A DNA stretch of 14,100 nt from contig CALGOI010000153.1 in the NCBI GenBank assembly GCA_937959065.1, forward strand, positions 1-14,100. Reading direction: 5' to 3'. Origin of the DNA: an uncultured Ignavibacteriota bacterium. Its GTDB lineage: Bacteria > Bacteroidota > Ignavibacteria > Tepidaquicellales > Tepidaquicellaceae. A program made the translations under genes and the position numbers. Positions 1 to 6,432 of the stretch are shown here, piece after piece. The notes under the pieces were generated by a model that saw only the letters and a list, made by a program, of their open reading frames with translations, searched no databases and was not told the origin of the DNA. The first letter of the stretch is position 1; every line of letters starts with the position of its first letter.

Positions 1-93
1 GGATTTGAAATCTTATATACTGTTAATTATATTTCTTATGATAAAGAAACTAATAATTTAAAAGCAGGTTTATTATATTTGAAGAAAAATTAG
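1..93 (+). CDS. C-terminal end of an unidentified protein (partial)
   Basis: Frame 1 is open from the first base of the window to a TAG stop at 91-93 and encodes 30 residues ending in LLYLKKN. The next gene starts three bases further on, so this is probably the tail end of the preceding gene in the same operon. It is too short to identify, and it could be a chance open stretch because the upstream part is missing. Confidence 0.5.
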   Translation, partial: GFEILYTVNYISYDKETNNLKAGLLYLKKN

Positions 94-96
94 ATT

Positions 97-405
97 ATGG
101 AACAAATATTTAATCCAAAGATTACTAACCTTGGAGATAATAAATATAAATTTATTGATATAGATAATAATGAAATTAATGTAGATCTAAAGGCTCCAGA
201 ATGTATGATAAAAAAATATGATGATTTCGAAATGATTTGTGTAGGTATTAATCAAAGAAGATTTTCAATGAGACTGTATAAAACAGAGCTGGAAATCGCA
301 CACTTAACTAAAAATGTTGATTTAGGAGTTAATTTACAATCTCAGTTAAGCGATAATGAAAAATTTATCAAAAATTTATATGATATGATGGGAGTTAAAG
401 AATAA
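97..405 (+). CDS. Hypothetical protein, 102 residues
   Basis: I do not recognise this family. The protein is soluble, rich in Asn, Asp, Lys and Ile, and has no signal peptide or membrane segment. The first half alternates short charged and hydrophobic stretches (FIDIDNNEINVDL), which suggests beta strands; the second half (about 60-102) looks helical. The ATG follows the previous stop by three bases. Its TAA overlaps the ATG of the DUF2513-like gene by one base (TAATG), so the two are probably translated from one message. The composition fits the neighbours and suggests a real phage accessory gene. The role is unknown. Confidence 0.65.
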   Translation: MEQIFNPKITNLGDNKYKFIDIDNNEINVDLKAPECMIKKYDDFEMICVGINQRRFSMRLYKTELEIAHLTKNVDLGVNLQSQLSDNEKFIKNLYDMMGVKE

Positions 406-767
406 TGAAAGTAAACCAGGAAACAATTAAAAATATGCTTTTAACTCTTGAGGAGCTTCCATATACACATGCTCAATTTACCGTGGATAATGAAGCAACA
501 CCTGAAGAAACTGAAGAAATCCATTTTCATTATTTAATATTACAGGACGCTGGGTTTGTAGAATTAGGTGAGCCAATAACAAATGCAGCAGGTGAATTGA
601 TGTCTATCCCGGAAATTAGAATGACATACCAGGGTAATGAATATCTTCAAGCGCTTAAAGAAAAGAAAGTATGGGAGAAAGTAAAGAACTATTCAATCGA
701 AACCGCTAAAGAGGTAGGTAAGCAGCTTTTAATAGCTATTGCCAAAGATCAGGCAGGTTTAAAATAA
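405..767 (+). CDS. DUF2513-like protein
   Basis: The protein has 120 residues and the layout I associate with the DUF2513 family, small proteins common in phages and integrative elements. It has an N-terminal helix (VNQETIKNMLLTLEELP), a segment with HFHYLILQDAGFVEL near residues 40-54, a typical MTYQGNEYLQAL strand/turn/helix near 73-84, then VWEKVK near 88-93. Winged-helix-like folding is plausible for the middle part, but no biochemical role is established for the family as far as I know. The start overlaps the previous stop by one base, and GGGAG at 390-394 sits 10 bases upstream as a ribosome binding site. The last 30 residues form a helix rich in Ala and Lys. Family assignment is by recalled motif pattern, not a search. 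Confidence 0.75.
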   Translation: MKVNQETIKNMLLTLEELPYTHAQFTVDNEATPEETEEIHFHYLILQDAGFVELGEPITNAAGELMSIPEIRMTYQGNEYLQALKEKKVWEKVKNYSIETAKEVGKQLLIAIAKDQAGLK

Positions 768-774
768 CTCAATA

Positions 775-969
775 TTGACTGGTGAATTTAAAGATATAAC
801 TGAAGCTGAGTTTGAAATACTTCAGGAAGTATTAAAAGAAGTTCGCTATATTAACGACAGAAGCGGCTATGGGAGTATTACCGTTTCTCTTCTTGCCGGC
901 AATTTTAACACAATCAGGCCGGAATTTACCCGGAAAAGAGCTCCGGTAAAGGAAAAGAAGGATAAATAA
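775..969 (+). CDS. Small hypothetical protein, 64 residues, TTG start
   Basis: The frame is read from TTG at 775, seven bases after the previous stop; no ATG lies near the beginning. The product has an acidic N-terminal helix (ITEAEFEILQEVLKEVRYIN) and a basic C-terminus (KRAPVKEKKDK). I know no homologue. The good codon composition and close packing behind the DUF2513-like gene favour a real gene, but the TTG start and lack of a clear ribosome binding site keep confidence moderate. It is the last gene before the first leader/terminator element. Confidence 0.5.
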   Translation: MTGEFKDITEAEFEILQEVLKEVRYINDRSGYGSITVSLLAGNFNTIRPEFTRKRAPVKEKKDK

Positions 970-982
970 TTTTTAATAAGTT

Positions 983-1006
983 CCACTGAGGAAACAATCC
1001 AGGTGG
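983..1006 (+). promoter_or_regulatory. Conserved leader element, copy 1 (candidate antiterminator hairpin)
   Basis: CTGAGGAAACAATCCAGG at 986-1003 recurs with one change at 6190-6207; both copies stand just before a terminator hairpin and a gene start. As RNA, this copy folds as CCAC (983-986) with GUGG (1003-1006), U987 with A1001, a GA bulge at 988-989, G1002 bulged, GGA (990-992) with UCC (998-1000), and an AACAA loop. The second copy keeps the bulges and inner stem but has UCGC/GCGA in place of CCAC/GUGG, two compensatory changes. The GUGG strand is also needed by the terminator, so the two structures exclude each other. The ligand or protein that would choose between them is unknown. The sequence match is seen directly; the switch is inferred. 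Confidence 0.6.
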
Positions 1007-1053
1007 CTTTAGATCAAGATTTTAACAGATCCTGATCTGGAGCCGCCTTTTTT
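1002..1053 (+). terminator. Intrinsic terminator hairpin before the ParB-methyltransferase gene
   Basis: A 15-pair stem (1002-1016 with 1033-1047; outer GGTGGCT/AGCCGCC, two U-G pairs, inner AGATCA/TGATCT) with a 16-base loop is followed by six T at 1048-1053. It is a good intrinsic terminator for the small-gene cluster upstream. It ends only 14 bases before the next ATG, so it is part of that gene's leader, and downstream expression would need read-through or a promoter hidden close by. None is obvious. Confidence 0.8.
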
Positions 1054-1067
1054 ATTATAAAAATACC

Positions 1068-2426
1068 ATGGAAGCAATAAAAAACAGAATTATAAAGTCA
1101 GGCACTGTAAACTGGAAAAGCTTTGAATTTATACAGCCGGACAATTTTAAAGATCTATCAGATGAAGCGTATAAGAAACTGAAGGAATCGATTACTAAAA
1201 ATAATTTCATTGAGAGCTTTAAAGTATGGAAAGATGGAAAAAAGCTTTATTGCCTGGATGGATATCATAGATGTAAAGTTTTAAGGAACCTGGAGAATGA
1301 GGGAGTTGAAATACCGGAGTTATTGAAAGCGGATTTTATTGAATGCAGCAATAAAGATGAAGCGGCTAAATTAGTTTTAGTTTACAGCTCTATCTATGCA
1401 AAGATTACAAATGAGGGATTACTGGACCTTATGAATGAATATAATTTAAATATAGATGATCTGGGTACCTTTATCGATATTCCGGATATCAATATTGATA
1501 AAATTAAGCAGGATATAATCCTGGCTGGGCAGACAAAAGAAGATGAGTTTGATCCTGAGCTTCCGGAAAAACCTAAAACGAAACCCGGGGATATTTATGA
1601 ATTAACTTCCGGAAAAGGAATGATCCATAGAATCATCTGCGGGAGCAGTTCTGATGAGGAAATGTACAAGAAACTATTTCAGGATGAACAGGCAAGCATG
1701 GTATTTACTTCACCTCCCTACAATATGAGCTCAAATCTTTATTCAAACTATAAAGATAACCTGGAGCGAGAGGAGTATATTAATTTCATTCTTCAGGTAG
1801 GAAGTAATATTAAATCATATCTGATCCCGGGCGGCGCGCTATTTCTTAATATAAGCTATAATAAAAATGCAAAGAGTGAATATATCGACGTGGTATATAA
1901 ATTTATGCACGAGCTGCAGTTTAATCTGGCTGAAACCGTAGTATGGTACAAAAAAAGTGGATTGCCGATCACAAATGAAAAAGATCTTACCAGGTATTTT
2001 GAATACATTTATTGCTTTTCGAATGGGAACCTTGAGATAAGAGTAGAAAAAAACGAATATGATCTATTTGCGGTACTCGTAGATGGATACGTTGAGATAG
2101 TTAATAAAGGATCCAGGAAAGTAAAATCAAATGTATGGGAAATTCCCGTTAATGCAGTACAGTATGAAGATCTTAAAGCTTGCTTTCCTGTAAAGCTACC
2201 AGCTGAAGGAATTAAACTTTATTCTAACCCGGGTAATATCATATTTGAGCCATTCCTGGGAAGTGGATCAACATTAATGGCATGCGAGCAGCTTAACAGA
2301 AAATGTTATGCTGTGGAGCTTGAGCCGGCATATGTAGATTTATCGGTAAAGCGCTTGATTAAGTATGTAGTAGGAGAGAATCAGGAGTACATTTTAAAAA
2401 GAAATGGTAAGGAATTTAAATTTTAA
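1068..2426 (+). CDS. ParB-like N-terminal domain fused to N4/N6 DNA methyltransferase
   Basis: The protein has 452 residues. Residues about 15-110 look like a ParB/Srx-type domain, with LDGYHRCKVL at 63-72 carrying the family's G-x-H-R signature. Residues about 170-435 are an S-adenosylmethionine-dependent amino-methyltransferase: catalytic motif IV TSPPY at 214-218 precedes the cofactor motif I FLGSGST at 396-402, and ELEP follows at 417-420. Motif IV before motif I marks the beta-type order, and the TSPPY form is usual for N4-cytosine enzymes, though N6-adenine cannot be excluded. No restriction enzyme gene is nearby, so it is an orphan phage methyltransferase, perhaps protecting phage DNA from host restriction or marking DNA for packaging. 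It starts 14 bases after the T-run of the first leader element, and its stop overlaps the TerS start by one base. The target sequence cannot be predicted. Confidence 0.93.
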   Translation: MEAIKNRIIKSGTVNWKSFEFIQPDNFKDLSDEAYKKLKESITKNNFIESFKVWKDGKKLYCLDGYHRCKVLRNLENEGVEIPELLKADFIECSNKDEAAKLVLVYSSIYAKITNEGLLDLMNEYNLNIDDLGTFIDIPDINIDKIKQDIILAGQTKEDEFDPELPEKPKTKPGDIYELTSGKGMIHRIICGSSSDEEMYKKLFQDEQASMVFTSPPYNMSSNLYSNYKDNLEREEYINFILQVGSNIKSYLIPGGALFLNISYNKNAKSEYIDVVYKFMHELQFNLAETVVWYKKSGLPITNEKDLTRYFEYIYCFSNGNLEIRVEKNEYDLFAVLVDGYVEIVNKGSRKVKSNVWEIPVNAVQYEDLKACFPVKLPAEGIKLYSNPGNIIFEPFLGSGSTLMACEQLNRKCYAVELEPAYVDLSVKRLIKYVVGENQEYILKRNGKEFKF

Positions 2427-3016
2427 TGGCAGAAAGTGATAATAATAAGCCCTTAAGTGAGGATAAAAAGACTGATAAACCGGTAAAAGAACCGAAGAAA
2501 AAGGGTAGAAAAAGTAAATTTGCTCCTATTATGGAGAAATTAGAGGATGTATATAAGCTTGTTAAGTTTGGATTCACTGATGAGCAAATTGCTAACTTTT
2601 TAGATATTAGACGTTCTACACTGGATTCATATAAGAAGCGCAATAAGGCATTTTCGGACACCGTAGCTGCTTTAAAAACTGGAGCAGATTTGGAAGTATT
2701 GGATAGTTTATTTTCACAGACTAAGGACCGGTTTATAACTGAAGAAACGATCACAGCTATCATTGGTACGGATGGAAAACCAACGGGAATGAAAGAGATC
2801 ACAAAAAGGAAAAAGTTTGTACGGGCCAGTGACGCCTGTATCAGATTATGGGTAATGAACAGATTATCCGATATGTTCAAAGAAAAGCTAACTATTAATT
2901 TTGATGAGATAGACTGGAGCAAATTTAACAAAGAACAGATTCAAATACTTTCTACCGGAAGCGATGAAGCTGTTTTAAAAGTATTAACAGACGCCGGATA
3001 TGTCAGCAATAATTAA
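2426..3016 (+). CDS. Terminase small subunit (TerS-like)
   Basis: The protein has 196 residues. After a lysine-rich, disordered N-terminus (1-32) comes a helix-turn-helix at about residues 48-72 (FTDEQIANFLDIRRSTLDSYKK), followed by a helix (KAFSDTVAALKTGADLEV) and, near 134-150, ASDACIRLWVMNRLSDMFKEK. This pattern, in which the HTH is followed by a segment resembling the ..A..FWLKNR..DKW.. of other small terminases, is characteristic. The predicted role is to recognise the packaging site and stimulate TerL. The gene lies directly before TerL and overlaps it by 17 bases, and it overlaps the methyltransferase stop by one base. Residues 100-131 form a beta-rich insertion before that conserved segment. 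Identity rests on the motif pattern and position. Confidence 0.88.
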   Translation: MAESDNNKPLSEDKKTDKPVKEPKKKGRKSKFAPIMEKLEDVYKLVKFGFTDEQIANFLDIRRSTLDSYKKRNKAFSDTVAALKTGADLEVLDSLFSQTKDRFITEETITAIIGTDGKPTGMKEITKRKKFVRASDACIRLWVMNRLSDMFKEKLTINFDEIDWSKFNKEQIQILSTGSDEAVLKVLTDAGYVSNN

Positions 3017-4634
3017 TCCATTCGAATTAGTCAGGGTTAGAGCTCGCGCCAGTGAGGAATATATTAAACAGGTAGAACAGGAAAAGGAGCAATACTCTAC
3101 CAGGCGCGCTTACTATCAATCCCATCCGTTAGAGTACTTCAGAGATCGCCTGGGAATCAAGCCTGAGACTATTGATTGGATGTTACATGAAGAATATAAA
3201 AATTATCGATGGGACGGAACTAAGAATCCATTAAAGGCCGTACTTGATGGATTAGTAGGATGGCACTGGGTAGGAGTTGAATCAGCTACAACTGTAGGTA
3301 AAACTTTCCTGGGTGGCTGCATTGCTCTTTGGTTTCTGGATAACTTTGAAAATTCTATGGTAGTAACTACAGCTCAGAAGGAAAAGAAGCTGGAACTTCA
3401 TATTTGGAAAGAGATCGGTAAGCTATGGGACAAATTTAATAAAGGAGTTAAAACAAAGTTAATGATCCGTATGATCCCGGGTAAAGATGAATGGATTGCC
3501 GTAGGATTTGTGGCAGGAGTAAAAGCCAATGAAGAATCATCTACCAGGGCGCAAGGTTTTCACGCTGAGCATATGTTGTTTATACTTGAAGAAACTCCGG
3601 GTATACCGAAAGCGATCATCACAGCTCTAGAAAATACGGCGCAAGCTCCACACAATTTAATCCTGGCATTTGGAAACCCGGATAATCAAACCGATAATCT
3701 TCATCTTTTCTGTAATAGATCTAATGTTGTACATGTCCGGATATCCGCGCACGATCATCCAAACATAGTATTAAAAAATCCTAATTATATTCCAGGTGCA
3801 GTATCTCAAGCTGGTTTAGATCGGATGGCAGCAAGATACGGGAGCCGTGAACATTATTTATATCTTTCGAGGGCTCGCGGAATATCACCGGCACAATCAA
3901 TTGATAGTTTGGTAAGGATGGAATGGTGTACTGCTGCACAGGTCCGGTATGAGGAGTACTGTGATGAAAACGGAAAAGTAATGATTGATAAGATTCCGGG
4001 TAATAAAGCTTTGGGTGTAGATGTGGCTAATAGTGAGGATGGAGATAAGGCCGCAATATGCGGAGGTAAAGGCCGTGTATGCCTGGGAGTTGATGAGTTT
4101 CAATGTCCGGATTCAAATCAATTAGGGTACCAGGTACATCAAATTATGAAGGATGAAGGGATTACTTATGACTTTGTGGGAGTTGACGGCGTTGGTGTTG
4201 GTGCCGGTACAGTTAATACTTTAAAATCTCTGGGAGTGCCGATTGATATCTTAAATATTCAGAGTGGATCAAAACCGATCGAAATACCGGGTGATGAAGA
4301 AACATTCAATAATTTAATATCTCAAATGTGGTGGCAGGTCCGGAAAGATCTCCAGGAGGGATTAGTAGATAATCCAATTGGAGAATATCGCGAAGATCTT
4401 ATTACTGAATTATTGATCCCTAAATGGTCTACTGACGGCCAGGGTAGAATTGTTGTAGAGCCGAAGAGAAAGATTAAGGAGCGCCTGGGGAAATCTCCAA
4501 ACAAAGCTGATGCTTTTGTTTACTGGAACTGGATCAGAACAGGCCGATATGCGCAGGCAGCCGGCGGATATGATGAACCGATTGAGGAAGATCCACGAGA
4601 ACAAACATTAACCGCTCAAATGGGAATCCGTTAA
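3000..4634 (+). CDS. Terminase large subunit (packaging ATPase and nuclease)
   Basis: The protein has 544 residues, a normal TerL length. The N-terminal ATPase shows a Walker A-type loop ESATTVGKT at 94-102, Walker B MLFILEE at 192-198 with the catalytic Glu, and a coupling-type motif LAFGNPD at 222-228. The C-terminal RNase H-like nuclease shows GVDVANSEDGD near 339-349 (Asp341), FVGVDGVGVG near 392-401 (Asp396) and KSPNKADAF at 498-506 (Asp504), which match the three acidic metal-binding sites of the family. It pumps DNA through the portal into the prohead and cuts concatemers. The start at 3000 lies inside TerS, and the 17-base overlap implies translational coupling. All catalytic residues appear present, so the enzyme should be active. 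Confidence 0.96.
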   Translation: MSAIINPFELVRVRARASEEYIKQVEQEKEQYSTRRAYYQSHPLEYFRDRLGIKPETIDWMLHEEYKNYRWDGTKNPLKAVLDGLVGWHWVGVESATTVGKTFLGGCIALWFLDNFENSMVVTTAQKEKKLELHIWKEIGKLWDKFNKGVKTKLMIRMIPGKDEWIAVGFVAGVKANEESSTRAQGFHAEHMLFILEETPGIPKAIITALENTAQAPHNLILAFGNPDNQTDNLHLFCNRSNVVHVRISAHDHPNIVLKNPNYIPGAVSQAGLDRMAARYGSREHYLYLSRARGISPAQSIDSLVRMEWCTAAQVRYEEYCDENGKVMIDKIPGNKALGVDVANSEDGDKAAICGGKGRVCLGVDEFQCPDSNQLGYQVHQIMKDEGITYDFVGVDGVGVGAGTVNTLKSLGVPIDILNIQSGSKPIEIPGDEETFNNLISQMWWQVRKDLQEGLVDNPIGEYREDLITELLIPKWSTDGQGRIVVEPKRKIKERLGKSPNKADAFVYWNWIRTGRYAQAAGGYDEPIEEDPREQTLTAQMGIR

Positions 4635-4649
4635 TCTAAAAATAAAAAT

Positions 4650-6107
4650 ATGAACTCACTTCAAAAGTTTCTTGCAAAAACTTTCTTAGGTCTGAATGAA
4701 AGAGATCTGGAAAGATTATCTGAGGGAGCTATTGAATATCCTGATGGAAATTACGGCTGGAAGCGTATCACAGAGAAAGACGCCAAAGGGCTGGATATAA
4801 TTACCCGGGATAATCAACTCAAGATCTGTTTTAAATTGTATCTTACGAATCCACTAGCTAAAGCTATGATAGATACAATTAATGATTATGTATTTGGTAA
4901 TGGTTTTAAGTATGACGTTAAAGGAATCGATAATAAGTTATCTGATGAAAAGTTAGATGAAGCCCGGGCAATTCTCGATCGATTCTGGAAAGTAAATAAA
5001 TTCGATCTCCGCCTGAAAAAGAAAGGTACTGATCTGGCATTGAATGGTATGCTGGCTCTTCCGGTATTTACTAATGATATCAATGGAGAGGTAAAGCTGG
5101 GTTTTGTTGATCCATTAAACATTAAGAAGATCCACACAAACGCTCTTAATGTTGAGGAAATTACAGCGATTGAACTGAAGGGATTAAACAAACAGGACCT
5201 GATAAAGAAAGCAGTACTGCTGAAAGAAGATAAGGATAGTTTATATGACGCTGATTTTGGATTAATGGATGGTGAGATGTTTTACTTTGCAGTTAATAAC
5301 GTATCCAATCAGCCGGAGGGTGTAAGTGATCTACTGGTAACTGCGGATATGGTAGATATGTTTAGTCAGCTGCTCTTCAATATCCTGAAACATACTGAGC
5401 TGCATTATCTCTATTTCGAAGATGTAGAATTAACGGGGTATAATGACGCTCAAATAGTTGATTGGAAAAGGAAAAATCCTGTTGGTAAACCCGGCTCTAG
5501 ATTTGTACATAATGATAAAGTTAAGAAAAATTTAATTACTCCGGATATCAAAGCACACGATAGCTCTGAGATCGTAAGGCTGTTTAAAAATATTGCTCTG
5601 ATGTCAAAGAGATTTCCAGAGCATTGGTTTGCTGATGGCGGTAATACTAATCTTGCTACAGCTGTAGAGCAGGGAGCTCCCATTCATAAGCTCATGGAAG
5701 AAAGGCAGGAATATTGGAAATACATTTTAACCGATCTTCTTACATTCCCACTTCACAAAGCATTTAATAAAAAGGAAGGTTTTTCATTAACGAAAGATGA
5801 TCTAAATAATGTTGAGATTAATATAAATGCTCCGGAGATCGAAACAAAGAATCTGACAAAAGCAGCTGAGGGAGTTTCAAAGATCACAAAGCTATTAAGA
5901 GACGCTGTTAATGGTAAGTGGATATCACAAGAAACAGCCGGTAAAATGTTCAGGACCTACTGCGATATCCTGGGATATAATGTTACTGATGAAACCGAAA
6001 TTAAGCTGATTGCTAAAGAAATGAAAAATAATGCAGAAAAGGAAATTGAGGAGGGTAGCGAGGAAGAGCAGGAAGAACCTGAAAATAGCGAAGTTACAGA
6101 AGAATGA
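4650..6107 (+). CDS. Portal protein
   Basis: The protein has 485 residues and follows TerL by 15 bases. Typical portal features are visible: NPLAKAMIDTINDYVFGNG at 67-85, followed by an acidic helical stretch, a small beta domain with LGFVDPLNIKKI at 150-161, and a long helical C-terminal half containing MSKRFPEHWFADGG and a repeated-helix segment. The last 30 residues are almost all acidic (EEGSEEEQEEP), a disordered tail that may contact scaffold. It should form the ring at the unique vertex through which TerL packs DNA and onto which the head-tail adaptor is built. No MuF/gp7-type minor head protein follows, unlike in Mu or SPP1. Upstream of the ATG there is only A/T-rich DNA and no Shine-Dalgarno sequence. 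Confidence 0.92.
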   Translation: MNSLQKFLAKTFLGLNERDLERLSEGAIEYPDGNYGWKRITEKDAKGLDIITRDNQLKICFKLYLTNPLAKAMIDTINDYVFGNGFKYDVKGIDNKLSDEKLDEARAILDRFWKVNKFDLRLKKKGTDLALNGMLALPVFTNDINGEVKLGFVDPLNIKKIHTNALNVEEITAIELKGLNKQDLIKKAVLLKEDKDSLYDADFGLMDGEMFYFAVNNVSNQPEGVSDLLVTADMVDMFSQLLFNILKHTELHYLYFEDVELTGYNDAQIVDWKRKNPVGKPGSRFVHNDKVKKNLITPDIKAHDSSEIVRLFKNIALMSKRFPEHWFADGGNTNLATAVEQGAPIHKLMEERQEYWKYILTDLLTFPLHKAFNKKEGFSLTKDDLNNVEININAPEIETKNLTKAAEGVSKITKLLRDAVNGKWISQETAGKMFRTYCDILGYNVTDETEIKLIAKEMKNNAEKEIEEGSEEEQEEPENSEVTEE

Positions 6108-6137
6108 TAAAATAATTATTGTTTTTTTATTTTATAT

Positions 6138-6175
6138 ACTGTAATTTGCAGTTAATTAATACTGTATATTACAGT
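6138..6175 (+). promoter_or_regulatory. Pair of 15-bp palindromes, candidate operators
   Basis: ACTGTAATTTGCAGT (6138-6152) and ACTGTATATTACAGT (6161-6175) are two imperfect copies of one palindrome, ACTGTA...TRCAGT. Each has one mismatch among its seven pairs, and their starts are 23 bases apart, close to two helical turns, as expected for a cooperatively binding dimeric regulator. A possible -10 box TATACT (6135-6140) overlaps the first site, but no good -35 is seen. The position, in a 151-base gene-free stretch between portal and capsid genes, fits control of a capsid/tail transcript. No regulator gene is in the window. Confidence 0.55.
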
Positions 6176-6186
6176 TGCAGATTGTA

Positions 6187-6210
6187 TCGCTGAGGAAAAA
6201 ATCCAGGCGA
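6187..6210 (+). promoter_or_regulatory. Conserved leader element, copy 2 (candidate antiterminator hairpin)
   Basis: CTGAGGAAAAAATCCAGG at 6190-6207 matches 986-1003 in 17 of 18 bases. RNA folding: UCGC (6187-6190) with GCGA (6207-6210), U6191 with A6205, GA bulge at 6192-6193, G6206 bulged, GGA (6194-6196) with UCC (6202-6204), loop AAAAA. The GCGA strand is shared with the terminator that follows, so only one of the two can form. Function is inferred from the covarying stem and the repeated arrangement. Confidence 0.6.
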
Positions 6211-6241
6211 ATTATCCTTAACCGGGTAATTCGCTTTTTTT
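6207..6241 (+). terminator. Intrinsic terminator hairpin before the small gene and capsid gene
   Basis: GCGAATTA (6207-6214) pairs perfectly with TAATTCGC (6227-6234). Three more pairs (TCC with GGG, one U-G) leave a six-base loop, and seven T follow at 6235-6241. The hairpin ends 24 bases before the next ATG, as in the first leader. If it worked unconditionally the capsid would be transcribed poorly, so conditional read-through is plausible. Confidence 0.8.
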
Positions 6242-6258
6242 ATTCACTAAATCCAACC

Positions 6259-6432
6259 ATGACAAAGATCACACTTCGAAAAGACGGGAAGAATGTAGGA
6301 TTTCTCAAACGAGAGGAATTCTCCCGGGCTAAAAACGTCGCGGATCGCTGGGCTGAAATTGATCCATCCAGGCATTCAGCATTACTGAAGAAAGGCAAGC
6401 AGAAATTTATCATCAATCAAAAAGCAGCTTAA
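6259..6432 (+). CDS. Small basic protein, 57 residues, before the capsid gene
   Basis: The start is taken at ATG 6259, just after the terminator of the second leader. The same frame is open back to a TTG at 6175, but that would place the operator half-site, conserved element and terminator inside the coding region, so the longer form is unlikely. The product begins MTKITLRKDGKNVGFLKREEF and is strongly basic (many Lys and Arg), with a probable beta hairpin followed by a helix (FSRAKNVADRWAEI). I do not recognise it. Its stop overlaps the start of the protease-capsid gene by one base (TAATG), so translation is probably coupled. It could be a small scaffold or head accessory protein, or a nucleic-acid-binding regulator of the leader; neither is shown. 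Confidence 0.7.
   Translation: MTKITLRKDGKNVGFLKREEFSRAKNVADRWAEIDPSRHSALLKKGKQKFIINQKAA

Noticed and set aside
986..1003. Resemblance of GAGGAAA..AATCC to the GAGGAAAGUCC conserved region of RNase P RNA
   Set aside because: Only a short purine-rich stretch matches, and none of the other RNase P helices or conserved regions is present in either leader.
986..1003. Kink-turn in the GA-bulged leader element
   Set aside because: The strand opposite the GA bulge reads AG rather than GA, so the tandem sheared G-A pairs needed for a kink-turn cannot form.
2416..2931. 171-codon open frame on the minus strand opposite TerS
   Set aside because: It is the antisense shadow of the terminase small subunit; its product is a low-complexity Ser/Phe/Leu-rich chain with no motif, and every real gene here is on the plus strand.
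6175..6258. TTG-initiated 28-residue extension of the 57-residue protein
   Set aside because: It would translate the operator end, the conserved leader element and the terminator; the same RNA architecture before the methyltransferase gene shows this DNA is a non-coding leader.
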